A DNA stretch of 64,000 bases from Lysinibacillus louembei (lineage in GTDB: Bacteria; Bacillota; Bacilli; Bacillales_A; Planococcaceae), in contig NZ_CP137624.1 in NCBI RefSeq assembly GCF_033880585.1, positions 2,453,501 through 2,517,500 of the forward strand, read 5' to 3'. Every line of letters begins with the position of its first letter. The stretch's first letter is position 1. The notes beneath the pieces were generated by a model, which had not been told where the DNA came from, ran no database searches, and worked only from the letters and a program-made list of their open reading frames with translations. Made by a program: the position numbers and the translations under genes. Of the stretch, positions 7,194 through 16,655 are shown piece by piece.

Positions 7194-8114
7194 ATGGAAG
7201 AGTCATTACAAAAAGCATTGAAAAAAGCAAAGCGCAAGCATGTCATGATGGTGATCATAGTGTCGTTTATCGTTATGCTCGTGGCATTACCAATCGTTTA
7301 TAAAGTGTTTTACACAACGAGCGACTATCTTGCAGCGAAAGGATCAGAAGAATTGCAGGATACGCTATTTTTATGGCATGCCATTACTGAGCCAAATGTT
7401 CAAATTGCCTCTCAAATTACCCAATCGTCCATATTTGGTGGCACGGTTGTCACGAATCGCTCTAAAAACATTAACGGCTATGTCGTGCCATGGAGTACAT
7501 TAACAAGCACATATGGCTGGAAACGTTTTAACATTAATTACGATGAGCTTGAGCCTAATTTTTATTTATCGGACAAATCCTATTATATGTATGATAAGCA
7601 AACGAAAAATAAAGTAGCAACTTTTTTTCATCCAGATTTGCAAACATATTTTACGAAAATTCCAAATGATATAGCTGCGGTTAGCTCAATGGAAAACTAT
7701 GTAGCAGAGATGGCAATTTCCTTTGACCGACCATATACAGTGACGGAAATCAAATCGATGATTCCTGAAAATTTAAATGTCGTATGGCTATATGTGGCAT
7801 CGGCTGTTCAAAATGAACAAACAGACCCTGCTGGCGTTCCTGTATACGGATTTGGCGCCTATCCTTTATCTGAAAAAGCATACGTCGATTTTATGCAAAA
7901 TTTAGCGAAATATAATGCGCAGCAAAATGATGAAGTGATTCAAGCATTTTTAAACGACAACAAAAATACGACTTTGAATGATTTACCTGTGCTCGGTGTA
8001 ATGTTAACAGGTCAGACTAAAAATTTTGCTCAGTTGGAAGGGGCAACGTTTGTAAAGGCTGCTTCAGCAGGAGCGACAGCACCGCTTGTTCCATATATTG
8101 AACCAGAGAAATAG
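7194..8114 (+). CDS. Anti-sigma factor with sigma-regulator N- and C-terminal domains
   Basis: A 306-residue membrane protein with a short basic cytoplasmic N-terminus (1-17), one membrane helix (about 18-38) and a large extracytoplasmic domain. It looks like the Pfam Sigma_reg_N/Sigma_reg_C architecture used to hold ECF sigma factors at the membrane, with an outer segment such as AISFDRPYTVTEIKSMIP near residues 175-195. The ATG follows GGAGGAG located inside the last codons of the sigma gene, so the two are coupled. The expected role is sequestration of the upstream sigma until an envelope signal is sensed. The domain call is from recall, not a search. Confidence 0.75.
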   Translation: MEESLQKALKKAKRKHVMMVIIVSFIVMLVALPIVYKVFYTTSDYLAAKGSEELQDTLFLWHAITEPNVQIASQITQSSIFGGTVVTNRSKNINGYVVPWSTLTSTYGWKRFNINYDELEPNFYLSDKSYYMYDKQTKNKVATFFHPDLQTYFTKIPNDIAAVSSMENYVAEMAISFDRPYTVTEIKSMIPENLNVVWLYVASAVQNEQTDPAGVPVYGFGAYPLSEKAYVDFMQNLAKYNAQQNDEVIQAFLNDNKNTTLNDLPVLGVMLTGQTKNFAQLEGATFVKAASAGATAPLVPYIEPEK

Positions 8115-8133
8115 GGATTTTAGAAGTGGAGAT

Positions 8134-9051
8134 ATGATGATGAAGAAAAGAAATTTAATAATAACAGCGACGATTTTATATACAGTACTAATTTTATATT
8201 TCATGTTTTTAGGCTTTAATCGTTTACAAGGTGGCGATTATGAGGGCTATGTATTTGAGTTTGGTCCAATCGTGGGTCCATTAGGTTTTCCGAGGCTTTC
8301 TTTTGGCTGGGTATACGATTTAGGGAATATAGCAGCCTTCATTCCTTTCGGTATTCTGCTACCTTTATTATACCGTTATACGTATAAAAAATTGATAAGC
8401 TTGTTTATTGTCTGTATTTTAGTGTTAGAAACATTACAAGCTTTAACACATCTAGGCAGCTTTGATATCAATGATGTTATTTCCAATACGCTAGGGGCAA
8501 CAATTGGCTACGTTGTATATAAAATTGGGTTCACATCAAAGATAACGCCGAAAAAGCTTATCGCCTCATGTATGTCAGCCATTATACTAATCTTTTGTGT
8601 AATGCTTGTTTCTGAGGTTATAGAGAAACGTACAAGCTCACTACAGCCTTTGCAAGCTATTGAAGAGGCTACAGGTGTTAAACCTCAAACAAAGCAAATG
8701 CCATCTTTCACGATAGATGGTCAGCAAATAGAGCCTCAATCCAATTTATATATGAGCGAGAAAGGCACTAGTCAAATGATTACCTATACGATTGAAGGGA
8801 AAGAGGAGCTAGTGCTCTATTTAAATCTCGGTATCCCAGATGATGAGGAATTCCAAGGAAAAGTGACAATAGTTGCGGATGGGGAGGAAAAGTTTAAAAG
8901 AGATGAGCAATATTTAAAGGAATTTTCTGCAATGGAAAGGGCGTTAGAAGTACCGTTGTTTTTCGAATATGACACATTGACAATTACGATTACAGGTAAT
9001 ATGAAGGTGTGGGATGTTAGCTTTACAGAGCTAAAGCATTGGTGGGAATAA
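8134..9051 (+). CDS. VanZ-like family membrane protein
   Basis: The first 160 residues form four to five membrane helices with VanZ signatures: DLGNIAAFIPFG in the second helix region, LETLQ, and the DINDVISNTLGA motif. VanZ proteins confer low-level teicoplanin resistance in some hosts; most chromosomal members have no known function. After a fifth helix the protein continues for about 130 residues as a soluble, probably extracytoplasmic domain, which is longer than simple VanZ. Three consecutive ATG codons occur at 8134-8142, with GTGGAG just before; 8134 is chosen. It follows the anti-sigma gene closely and may belong to that regulon. Confidence 0.8.
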   Translation: MMMKKRNLIITATILYTVLILYFMFLGFNRLQGGDYEGYVFEFGPIVGPLGFPRLSFGWVYDLGNIAAFIPFGILLPLLYRYTYKKLISLFIVCILVLETLQALTHLGSFDINDVISNTLGATIGYVVYKIGFTSKITPKKLIASCMSAIILIFCVMLVSEVIEKRTSSLQPLQAIEEATGVKPQTKQMPSFTIDGQQIEPQSNLYMSEKGTSQMITYTIEGKEELVLYLNLGIPDDEEFQGKVTIVADGEEKFKRDEQYLKEFSAMERALEVPLFFEYDTLTITITGNMKVWDVSFTELKHWWE

Positions 9052-9062
9052 AAAATTTGATG

Positions 9063-9104
9063 GGCTGTCCGAAAAGGTATTACCTTTTTTGGGCAGCCTT
9101 TGCT
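9063..9104 (+). terminator. Terminator after the VanZ-like gene
   Basis: GGCTGTCC (9063-9070) pairs with GGGCAGCC (9091-9098), with an inner AAAAGGT/ACCTTTT extension and a T-rich tail. Confidence 0.8.
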
Positions 9105-9183
9105 TATATAAGTCAGACCTCTTGTTGTTTTTCTATGTTATAATAGAGTAACTATTGTGTCGCTATTTTATGTGCACTAGTTT

Positions 9184-9192
9184 TGGTATAAT
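9184..9192 (+). promoter_or_regulatory. nrdR promoter (extended -10)
   Basis: TGG directly before TATAAT (9187-9192) makes an extended -10 about 40 bp upstream of the nrdR start. No convincing -35 is seen at 17 bp. Confidence 0.5.
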
Positions 9193-9232
9193 AAAATAAG
9201 TAATAAATCGAAATGAATCAGGAGAAATTTGT

Positions 9233-9700
9233 ATGAGATGTCCAGCTTGTCAATATAAAGATACACGTGTTGTTGATTCAAGACCTGTAGATGATAATAA
9301 AGAAATTAGAAGACGACGTGAATGTGAAAAGTGCTCGTTTCGTTTTACAACGTTTGAAAAAATGGAGGAAACGCCGCTTGTTGTCGTGAAAAAAGAGGGA
9401 GCACGTGAGGAGTTTAGCCGCGAAAAGGTATTGCGTGGGCTGATTCGTGCCTGTGAAAAGCGTCCTGTATCGCTAGAGGAGCTAGAGGAGCTTGTTATTG
9501 CAATCGAAAAAGATTTGCGACGACTAGGTCAATCTGAGGTTCGCTCAGAAGATGTTGGGGAAATGGTGATGGATCGTTTAATGAAATTGGATGAAGTAGC
9601 CTATGTGCGTTTCGCCTCTGTCTATCGTCGTTTTTGCGATGTCGATGCCTTTATTCAAGAATTAAAAGAGCTACAAAACAAGCAAGGAAATGCGCAGTAA
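9233..9700 (+). CDS. nrdR: Transcriptional repressor NrdR
   Basis: ATP/dATP-sensing repressor of ribonucleotide reductase genes. The zinc ribbon uses C3, C6, C31 and C34; the basic RRRRE stretch lies between the Cys pairs; the ATP-cone follows from about residue 46 ([21 protein letters not shown]). Length 155 is typical. The start follows CAGGAGAAA. It leads the nrdR-dnaB-dnaI run, the same order as in Bacillus. Confidence 0.97.
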   Translation: MRCPACQYKDTRVVDSRPVDDNKEIRRRRECEKCSFRFTTFEKMEETPLVVVKKEGAREEFSREKVLRGLIRACEKRPVSLEELEELVIAIEKDLRRLGQSEVRSEDVGEMVMDRLMKLDEVAYVRFASVYRRFCDVDAFIQELKELQNKQGNAQ

Positions 9701-9721
9701 CACTATGTAAGGAGGGTTCCC

Positions 9722-12418
9722 ATGACCTTTATGAATCAATTACATCCGTATGATATTTGTGAAGTTCAATGCCCTCACGAATTTAATGCTATCAATCAAA
9801 AAATATTGCAGCTTTGCTACCAGCCGATTATCGGTGTGGATGCGGTTGCACTTTATTTAAAGCTGTCAGTCGAAGCAGCGAATGAGCATATAGCCTTCCA
9901 TCATCATTATTTGCTTGATAGCTTAGATTTTTCGATAAAAAAGCTTTTCCAAGCAAGAATTACATTAGAAGCAATTGGCCTGCTACAAACATTTTGCAAA
10001 ATGGAAGATGATACAACGCATTATATTTATCGTGTCAACCAACCATTGGAGGCAAAGTCGTTTTTTGCGGACCCCATTTTATCTGTATCATTAATGCGCA
10101 AGATTGATAAAAAAGCCTTTGAGCATTTGCGCAATACGCTCGTACCAAAGGAGCAGAAGCTACATAATTATACAGAGGTGACGCGCGGCTTTAATGATGT
10201 GTTTTTAAATGTGACGGAAAAAGAATTGCAGCAAATCGAGCAGCTTTATCCAGAGCAAGGCGGCGAAATAGCAACAGCTGGCTACGACTTTGACTATAAT
10301 TCCTTTGATTTTAAGCTGTTTTTCGACGGTATTAGTCAAGCGCTTATTCCACGCAAGCTTTTTACAGCAGAGGTGAAGCAAGCAATTGCGAAGGTAGCCT
10401 TCCTTTATCATTTTTCGCCATTAGACATGCAGCAAATTGTCATGCAGGCATTATCGGATGAGCAAACATTAACAGCTGCCATGATTGAAAAAACGGCGCT
10501 CGATCATTATCAGCTAAGTGGTCATCGTCAAAATAATTATCAATTAGTCAAGCGCTATGAGCTTGCACCGAAAGTGGAAAAGCCAGTCCAAAAAGAGAGC
10601 GGCAGAGATGCGCATATTCACTATTTGGATACGACCTCACCAATTGAAGTGTACGAGGAGGTGCAAGGGGCTTCTCCGACAGATACGACGGTTCGGCTGT
10701 TCAATGATTTTTTAAATAGAGGCATTTCCTATGGTGTTATTAATACATTAATTCAATATATTGCGATGTCTAATGGACGTCTGGATTATAATGTGAATTT
10801 AATGCAGAGCATTATGGATACATGGGTAAGGAATGGGGCAAAAACAGCTGAGGATGCGATGCGCATTGCCAAAGAGGAGCATCATAAGCGCAACGGTAAA
10901 GTGGTACCAACAATTCAAAAAACAGTGCACTCAGTAGCTACAAATATTCCAGAGGCAATGAAGGATTACGAGCTGTCTACACCATATGAATTTTTGAAGC
11001 TATTAACTAAGGGCAAGGAGCCATTTAAAAATCAATTAAAAACGGCTGAAAGCTTAATGACGGTTTATGATATCGCACAAGGGGTCACAAATGTTATCGT
11101 TGAGCATGTGTGGAAGCTGTCAAATGGCAAGCTACCTGAAAAATTCGTCGAATCGGTTGCTGCTGAAATGCAGCAGCAAAATATTCAAACAGCAGAGCAG
11201 GCGAAGCAATTTTTAGCAAAGCGCAATGCGACACCTTATAAAATCAATCAAGATGCGCTAGGCGAATTTGCGGCTTCCCCACAAGCGCTTATTTATGACC
11301 GGACAACGCCATATGAATTTTTAAAGCAGCTGTATCATGGCAAGGAGCCTGTACGCTTTATTGTCGAGCTAGCGGAGCAGCTTGTATTAGCGCAAAAAAT
11401 GCCAATCGGTGTTGTTAATTATTTAATGGAATATGCGATGCGTGAAACAAATGGAAAATTAACGCAAAACTATGTACAAGCCATTGCTAGCAACTGGATG
11501 GCACATGATTTAAAAAGTGCAGCAGACGCCATTCATTTAGTGGAGCAGGAGCAGCAAGGCGCTACAAAGCATAAAATTACGATGGACACGCCACTTGCCT
11601 TTAAAGCGAAACAGAAGGATTTAACAAATTGGTCACCACGCTATGATGAAACGATTCCTTATGAGTTTTTAAAGGCGCTGAAAAATGGCGAGGAGCCGTT
11701 GCCATATGTCGTGGAAATGGCTGAAAGCTACGTAACAGCTGGCTTAACGGTAGGTGTGGTTAATGCGATGTTTGAGCATGTCATTACAAAGGCAGGTCGT
11801 ATTAATAAAAAACATATCGAGGCATTAGCGGCAAATTTGCAAATACAAAATATTATGCTTGCAAAGGATGCGTTACACTATTTACAGCAGCAAAACCAAA
11901 ATGCGACAATTACAAATGATAGTTTAGCGCAATATTATCCAGCCAACTACGTTTTTGGCATGGCGGATGATAAGTACGAAAAGCAAGCACCGTATGATTT
12001 TATTAAACAGCTTAATAACGGGCAAGAGCCGTTCCCGTACACGGTTAAGGCGGCTGAAAATTTAATCACACGCTATGGCATGGTGCCTGCTGTCGTTAAT
12101 TTTTTACTGGAGTATGTGCTACAAAAAACGGATGGTGCATTGCCGGAGAAATATATTAACAGCGTGGCGGATTCATGGCGTCGCCAGCAAATTCAGACGG
12201 TGGAGCAGGCGCAAAGCTATGTGAAGGGTGCTGAACAAAAGGCACTAGCAAGCAAAGGAAAGAAAGTTGAAGTTGTTCCTGAATGGTTTAATAAACCAAA
12301 GGAGGAGCCTGTCAAGGAAGAACCGGCAGAGGTAGTAGATATAGATGCAGAATACAATAAATTATTGCAGCAATTTCGCAATTATGATGGGAAGGTGAAG
12401 AGCGATGGAACCGATTAA
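9722..12418 (+). CDS. dnaB: Replication initiation/membrane attachment protein DnaB, greatly enlarged
   Basis: Bacillus DnaB works with DnaD and DnaI to load the replicative helicase at oriC and restart sites. The N-terminal 290 residues resemble the DDBH1 part (MTFMNQLHPYDICEVQCP onward). The protein is 898 residues, whereas B. subtilis DnaB has about 470. The extra length is a tandem series of DDBH2-like (DnaB_2) domains beginning near residues 306, 420, 529, 644 and 756, each opening with a PYEFLK-like motif and GKEP. The extreme C-terminus is acidic (EEPVKEEPAEVVDIDAE). The ATG follows AGGAGGGTTCCC. It overlaps dnaI by 14 bp. No frameshift is visible. Identity is firm from synteny; the role of the extra domains is unknown. 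Confidence 0.92.
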   Translation: MTFMNQLHPYDICEVQCPHEFNAINQKILQLCYQPIIGVDAVALYLKLSVEAANEHIAFHHHYLLDSLDFSIKKLFQARITLEAIGLLQTFCKMEDDTTHYIYRVNQPLEAKSFFADPILSVSLMRKIDKKAFEHLRNTLVPKEQKLHNYTEVTRGFNDVFLNVTEKELQQIEQLYPEQGGEIATAGYDFDYNSFDFKLFFDGISQALIPRKLFTAEVKQAIAKVAFLYHFSPLDMQQIVMQALSDEQTLTAAMIEKTALDHYQLSGHRQNNYQLVKRYELAPKVEKPVQKESGRDAHIHYLDTTSPIEVYEEVQGASPTDTTVRLFNDFLNRGISYGVINTLIQYIAMSNGRLDYNVNLMQSIMDTWVRNGAKTAEDAMRIAKEEHHKRNGKVVPTIQKTVHSVATNIPEAMKDYELSTPYEFLKLLTKGKEPFKNQLKTAESLMTVYDIAQGVTNVIVEHVWKLSNGKLPEKFVESVAAEMQQQNIQTAEQAKQFLAKRNATPYKINQDALGEFAASPQALIYDRTTPYEFLKQLYHGKEPVRFIVELAEQLVLAQKMPIGVVNYLMEYAMRETNGKLTQNYVQAIASNWMAHDLKSAADAIHLVEQEQQGATKHKITMDTPLAFKAKQKDLTNWSPRYDETIPYEFLKALKNGEEPLPYVVEMAESYVTAGLTVGVVNAMFEHVITKAGRINKKHIEALAANLQIQNIMLAKDALHYLQQQNQNATITNDSLAQYYPANYVFGMADDKYEKQAPYDFIKQLNNGQEPFPYTVKAAENLITRYGMVPAVVNFLLEYVLQKTDGALPEKYINSVADSWRRQQIQTVEQAQSYVKGAEQKALASKGKKVEVVPEWFNKPKEEPVKEEPAEVVDIDAEYNKLLQQFRNYDGKVKSDGTD
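10637..12250 (+). repeat. Five tandem DDBH2-like domain repeats within dnaB
   Basis: Units start at 10637, 10979, 11306, 11651 and 11987, a period of 109-115 codons. All share a PYEFLK-like opening (unit 1: SPIEVYEEV), then G(K/E/Q)EP in units 2-5, GVVN or a variant, and a helix ending in the DnaD-type YxxxIxxxW position. That motif reads LxxxIxxxW in unit 1, YxxxIxxxW in unit 3 and YxxxVxxxW in unit 5, but FxxxVxxxM in unit 2 and HxxxLxxxL in unit 4. Units 2 and 4 also share AES and EHV; units 3 and 5 share KQL and EY. The repeats look divergent rather than recent. Confidence 0.8.
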
Positions 12419-13346
12419 AGAATCATTAAAGCGTGTGGTCAACGTCCCATCTTTTCAAGAGCGCTATGAGGCGATGCGAAAGTCGATTTTAGAGCATGAA
12501 AAAATTCAACAATTTTTAAAGGAAAACGAAGAAGCAATTGATGCACAAATGATTGAGCACAGCCTACTAAAGCTAAATGAATATATTAGCCAATCAACGG
12601 ATTGCTGTAAATGTGGCACGGCAGCGCAGTGCACTAACTATTTGCAAGGCTTTATTCCAAAGCTATTAATAACGAACGGCCGCATTGATATTACGTATGA
12701 GCGCTGTGAGCAAAAAATCCTCGAGGATGAGCGTCGAGAAATTGCCTCAATGGTATCATCGATGCATATGCCAAAAGAGGTGTTACAGGCGACATTTGAA
12801 GATATTACAATCGCTGGCAACAGGTCGAGGCTTGATATTGCCCAACAAATTATGGCGTTTATTCAGGAATATCGAGCAACGGGCGAGCTGCCACATAAAG
12901 GTTTATACTTATACGGAGAATTCGGTGTTGGTAAATCGTTTATTTTAGGCGCAACTGCCAATGAATTAGCGAAGGTCAAAGTGAAGTCAGTTATCGTCTA
13001 TGTACCAGAATTCTTACGTGAGCTTAAGGCAGCAATGGCTGACCATACGCTAGAAAGCAAGGTCGATTTTGTCAAAAAGGCACCTGTTTTAATGCTGGAT
13101 GATTTAGGCGCAGAGGCAATTTCACAATGGGCACGCGATGAAATTTTAGGCACGATTTTGCATTATCGCATGAGCGAGCAGCTGCCGACATTTATTTCCT
13201 CCAACTTTAATTATGAGGAGCTGGAGCATCATTTAGCGCACTCACAGCGTGGAGAAGTCGAGGAAGTAAAGGCACGCCGTATCATGGAGCGCATTAAAGC
13301 AACAACAATGTCCATGAAAGTGGATGGCGAAAATTTACGTCGTTAG
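12405..13346 (+). CDS. dnaI: Primosomal protein DnaI (helicase loader ATPase)
   Basis: AAA+ loader that places DnaC helicase on DNA. The N-terminal domain (about 1-130) holds a Cys cluster (C67, C68, C70, C76, C101), consistent with the known zinc-binding helicase-interaction domain. Walker A GEFGVGKS is at 171-178 and Walker B VLMLDD at 228-233. Length 313 is usual. The start lies inside the 3' end of dnaB (14-bp overlap). A T-box leader for thrS starts immediately after the stop. Confidence 0.96.
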   Translation: MEPIKESLKRVVNVPSFQERYEAMRKSILEHEKIQQFLKENEEAIDAQMIEHSLLKLNEYISQSTDCCKCGTAAQCTNYLQGFIPKLLITNGRIDITYERCEQKILEDERREIASMVSSMHMPKEVLQATFEDITIAGNRSRLDIAQQIMAFIQEYRATGELPHKGLYLYGEFGVGKSFILGATANELAKVKVKSVIVYVPEFLRELKAAMADHTLESKVDFVKKAPVLMLDDLGAEAISQWARDEILGTILHYRMSEQLPTFISSNFNYEELEHHLAHSQRGEVEEVKARRIMERIKATTMSMKVDGENLRR

Positions 13347-13349
13347 CAG

Positions 13350-13378
13350 TTGCATTTTTTGTCGATTCAGCGTATACT
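13350..13378 (+). promoter_or_regulatory. thrS promoter
   Basis: TTGCAT (13350-13355), 17-bp spacer, TATACT (13373-13378), placed immediately after the dnaI stop. Confidence 0.7.
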
Positions 13379-13384
13379 GTGCTC

Positions 13385-13630
13385 ATATAATTCAAAGCAT
13401 TGAAAAGGATACGAAGTTTGTGTACCGACTTTTAGAGAGGGGAGCCTTGGCTGGAAGCTACCTAAGTACGACACACTCTTTACTACCTTGGAGCTGTGGC
13501 GGGGATAATCCGTCAACGTTGATCAGTACGTTAACTGACCTAGAGCTTCGTTCGAGAGTATTCTCGGAAGGAAGAAGGGTGGAACCACGAGCATACGCGT
13601 CGTCCCTTTGTTGGGATGGCGCTTTTTTTG
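13385..13630 (+). promoter_or_regulatory. T-box leader of thrS
   Basis: A tRNA-sensing T-box riboswitch. The T-box core GGTGGAACCACG is at 13578-13589, preceded by the AAGAAG run typical of the antiterminator. Stem I carries AGAGAGGGGAGCC and a GNUG-type loop (GGCTGG) near 13433-13454. Threonine codons ACT (13482) and ACC (13485) lie on the descending side of stem I, so one of them is the likely specifier. The terminator stem GCGTCGTCCC (13597-13606) pairs with GGGATGGCGC (13613-13622), followed by seven T. Uncharged tRNA-Thr should favour read-through into thrS. Confidence 0.92.
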
Positions 13631-13657
13631 TGGGAAAAAATAAAGGAGGACATCAAC

Positions 13658-15589
13658 ATGTCAGAAATGATGAAATTAACTTTCCCAGATGGCGCTGTGA
13701 AGGAGTACGCAGTTGGTACATCGACAGAGGAAGTAGCACAATCAATTAGCCCAGGCTTACGCAAAAAAGCGTTAGCTGGTAAAGTAAACGGTCAATTAGT
13801 GGACTTAAAAACAGCGATTGAAGCAGACGCAGCAATCGAAATCATTACACCAGAATCACCAGAGGCGTTAGAAATTTTACGCCACTCAACAGCGCATTTA
13901 ACAGCGCAAGCAGTAAAACGTCTATACCCAGATGCGAAGCTAGGCATCGGTCCAGTTATCGATTCAGGCTTCTATTATGATATTGATTCACCAACACCGA
14001 TTACAACAGAAGATTTACCTGCAATCGAAAAGGAAATGCGTAAAATTATCGCTGAAAATATCGAAATTGAGCGCAAAAACGTTTCACGCGATGAAGCGCA
14101 AAAAATTTATGAAGAAGTTGGCGACGAATATAAATTAGAGCTACTTGAAGCCATCCCAGCAGATGAGCAAGTATCGATTTATTATCAAGGTGATTTCTTC
14201 GACCTTTGCCGCGGTATCCACGTGCCATCAACAGGCAAATTGAAGGAATTCAAGCTATTATCACTTGCGGGTGCATACTGGCGAGGTAATTCAGATAATA
14301 AAATGCTACAACGTATTTACGGTACAGCATTCTTCACAAAGGATGAGCTAAAGCATCATATTCAAATGCTTGAAGAAGCAAAGGAGCGCGACCACCGTAA
14401 AATCGGTAAAGAGTTAGATTTATTTATGACATCGCAAACTGTAGGGCAAGGCTTACCATTATGGCTGCCAAACGGTGCAACAATCCGCCGTACAATTGAG
14501 CGTTATATCGTTGATAAAGAGATTTCATTAGGCTACAAGCATGTGTACACACCAGTGCTAGGCTCGAAAAAATTATATGAAACGTCTGGACACTGGGGTC
14601 ACTATCAGGACGGCATGTTCCCACCGATGGAAATGGATAATGAAACATTAGTGTTACGTCCGATGAACTGCCCGCACCATATGATGATTTTCAAAAACGG
14701 CTTGCATTCATACCGTCATTTACCAATCCGCATTGCGGAGCTTGGTACAATGCACCGTTATGAAATGAGTGGCGCGGTATCTGGCTTACAGCGTGTACGT
14801 GGTATGACATTAAATGATGCGCATATTTTCGTTCGCCCAGACCAAATTAAAGCGGAATTCAAAAAAGTAGTGGAATTAATTTTAGAAGTATACAAAGACT
14901 TCGACATTAATGACTACTCATTCCGTTTATCATACCGTGATCCAAACAACAAAGAGAAATACTTCGATGATGATGAAATGTGGGAAACAGCGCAAGCAAT
15001 GCTGAAAGAAACAATGGACGAATTAGGCTTAGACTACTTCGAAGCAGAGGACGAAGCAGCGTTCTACGGTCCAAAGCTAGACGTGCAAGTAAAAACAGCC
15101 ATCGGTAAAGAAGAAACATTATCAACAGCACAGCTTGATTTCTTATTGCCACAGCGCTTTGACCTTTCTTACATTGGTGAAGACGGTCAGCCACAGCGTC
15201 CAGTAGTTATCCACCGCGGTGTCGTATCAACAATGGAGCGCTTCGTAGCCTTCTTAATCGAAGAATACAAAGGGGCATTCCCAACTTGGTTAGCACCAGT
15301 ACAAGTGGAAATCATTCCTGTATCAAATGCGGTGCACTACGATTATGCAAAGCAAATCGAAGAACAATTAATGGCAGCAGGCATCCGTGTCGAAATGGAT
15401 GACCGCGAAGAAAAGCTAGGCTACAAAATCCGCGAAGCCCAAATGAAAAAAATTCCGTACATGCTTGTGATCGGTGACAAGGAAGTCGAAGCTGGCGGCG
15501 TCAACGTTCGTCGCTACGGCTCAAAGGATTCGGAAACAGTTTCATTTGAGGAATTCTTGAATGGCCTGAAAGAAGAAGTGAAGAAATAA
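13658..15589 (+). CDS. thrS: Threonyl-tRNA synthetase
   Basis: Class II synthetase charging tRNA-Thr. Domain order: TGS (about 1-63), editing/SAD domain with HSTAH (76-80), class II catalytic core with the zinc-ligand motif MNCPHH, and a C-terminal anticodon-binding domain ending in [11 protein letters not shown]. Length 643 equals the Bacillus norm. The ATG at 13658 follows AAAGGAGGA; upstream in-frame codons fall inside the T-box terminator. A near-copy of the last 43 codons plus the terminator occurs 1,066 bp downstream. Confidence 0.98.
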   Translation: MSEMMKLTFPDGAVKEYAVGTSTEEVAQSISPGLRKKALAGKVNGQLVDLKTAIEADAAIEIITPESPEALEILRHSTAHLTAQAVKRLYPDAKLGIGPVIDSGFYYDIDSPTPITTEDLPAIEKEMRKIIAENIEIERKNVSRDEAQKIYEEVGDEYKLELLEAIPADEQVSIYYQGDFFDLCRGIHVPSTGKLKEFKLLSLAGAYWRGNSDNKMLQRIYGTAFFTKDELKHHIQMLEEAKERDHRKIGKELDLFMTSQTVGQGLPLWLPNGATIRRTIERYIVDKEISLGYKHVYTPVLGSKKLYETSGHWGHYQDGMFPPMEMDNETLVLRPMNCPHHMMIFKNGLHSYRHLPIRIAELGTMHRYEMSGAVSGLQRVRGMTLNDAHIFVRPDQIKAEFKKVVELILEVYKDFDINDYSFRLSYRDPNNKEKYFDDDEMWETAQAMLKETMDELGLDYFEAEDEAAFYGPKLDVQVKTAIGKEETLSTAQLDFLLPQRFDLSYIGEDGQPQRPVVIHRGVVSTMERFVAFLIEEYKGAFPTWLAPVQVEIIPVSNAVHYDYAKQIEEQLMAAGIRVEMDDREEKLGYKIREAQMKKIPYMLVIGDKEVEAGGVNVRRYGSKDSETVSFEEFLNGLKEEVKK

Positions 15590-15625
15590 TGGTGGAAACA
15601 GCTCCTATCAGGGGGCTGTTTTTTT
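15458..15625 (+). repeat. Direct repeat copy A (thrS tail plus terminator)
   Basis: Aligns with 16524-16690 at an offset of 1,066 bp over about 167 bp, with roughly one difference in ten bases. A stretch of more than 70 bases in the middle is identical. The repeats bracket the gene at 15974-16516. Confidence 0.85.
15597..15625 (+). terminator. thrS terminator
   Basis: AACAGCTCC (15597-15605) pairs with GGGGCTGTT (15612-15620), then seven T. A second copy follows the duplicated thrS tail near 16664-16690. Confidence 0.85.
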
Positions 15626-15973
15626 ATATTAATTAAAAATAAGTCCCTAAAATGCGGAATAAAAGCTGAGGATATTTATGATGAAAGTAACATGCAATTC
15701 ATTTAGAATAAAGAATGTTTGAGCTAAATTTTAATCAAAGAGATGTTAAAAACGTTGATTGCAATAAAAGTAAAACTAACTCATTTTGAAAACATTTTTC
15801 AAAATGAGTTGGTTTTTTAGTATTGATTATTTTTGTAACCCATAACCTCTGTTTTTATATGAAGACATCATATCTTACTGAGTTTGAATTACTTTAATAA
15901 GAGAAATTTTTTGTGGTAAAATTTTCATGTAATAGATGCCGCTATGGCAAGGATAATTTAGGAGGTTAGGTTG
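15626..15973 (+). other. Intergenic stretch with a strong hairpin (15773-15818)
   Basis: No gene is convincing here. The 17-bp hairpin AACTAACTCATTTTGAA with its TTCAAAATGAG-side partner and TTTTTT looks like a terminator, although no intact gene precedes it; it may be the tail of a lost gene. The end of the stretch carries the AGGAGG site of the next gene. Confidence 0.6.
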
Positions 15974-16516
15974 ATGAAAAAATCTTTGAAGGTAGGTATT
16001 TGTTTTAGTATTCTTTTTTTAACGATAATAATATCCTTTATCCTATTTAAGGATGATTCAAGAATAAAAGCTTTAGAAAATTTGAACAGTCCTAAAGTTG
16101 ATGAGTTATATTACTTTGAAAAAATGCCAATTAAGTTTAAACGATATAAGATTGCTGAACCGATTAAAAATGGTAACGGCTTTATCATTCATGAAATGTG
16201 GGATAGGGGACCGGAAAATATACAAACTATAATTTTTTCCACATTTTTTAGTGATACTGAAGAAATAGATTTAAATGCTGATTTTATAAATGCGAAAGAA
16301 GTAAAAGAAGTAAAAGGAGTAAAAGGGTATTATACGATAGAAGAACCACAAAGCGATTCTAGTAATTTATTCATAGAAAAAGTCATTTTTGGTTTAGAAG
16401 GTGTGAAATATGAGATTACATTCATTCAAAATATTAAAAAAGGGGGAACAGACATACAGCCGTTTGGTAGTGAATATATTGTTAATATGATAGATGATTA
16501 TTTAGTAAAAAAATAA
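15974..16516 (+). CDS. Hypothetical membrane-anchored protein
   Basis: A 180-residue protein with an N-terminal hydrophobic segment (about residues 6-25) that is a signal anchor, and a polar remainder probably outside the membrane. No lipobox Cys or catalytic motif is seen and I do not recognise a family. A small in-frame repeat ([11 protein letters not shown]) occurs near residue 110, encoded by near-identical GTAAAAGAA/GTAAAAGGA units. The ATG at 15974 follows AGGAGG with eight-base spacing; the adjoining TTG at 15971 is less likely. The gene is AT-rich and lies exactly between thrS and a duplicated thrS tail, so it was probably brought in with that event. Confidence 0.7.
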   Translation: MKKSLKVGICFSILFLTIIISFILFKDDSRIKALENLNSPKVDELYYFEKMPIKFKRYKIAEPIKNGNGFIIHEMWDRGPENIQTIIFSTFFSDTEEIDLNADFINAKEVKEVKGVKGYYTIEEPQSDSSNLFIEKVIFGLEGVKYEITFIQNIKKGGTDIQPFGSEYIVNMIDDYLVKK

Positions 16517-16523
16517 TAAAAGC

Positions 16524-16655
16524 TACATGCTTGTGATTGAAGATAAAGAAGTCGAAGCTGGCGGCGTCAACGTTCGTCGCTACGGCTCAAAGGATTCGGA
16601 AACAGTTTCATTTGAGGAATTCTTGAATGGCTTGAAGGATGAAGTGAAGAAATAA
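16524..16655 (+). pseudogene. Duplicated 3' end of thrS (C-terminal fragment)
   Basis: The frame reads [19 protein letters not shown] and onward to [11 protein letters not shown] then a stop, the last 43 codons of ThrS with a few changes. Similarity to 15458-15589 continues through the terminator (to 16690). There is no start codon context or upstream gene body, so it is a remnant. The reading frame is intact and most differences are clustered, suggesting origin from a related strain's thrS rather than recent in-place copying. Confidence 0.85.

Noticed and set aside
13324-13749. 141-codon frame across the dnaI end and thrS leader
   Set aside because: It covers the thrS promoter, T-box and terminator; no homology and no start signal.
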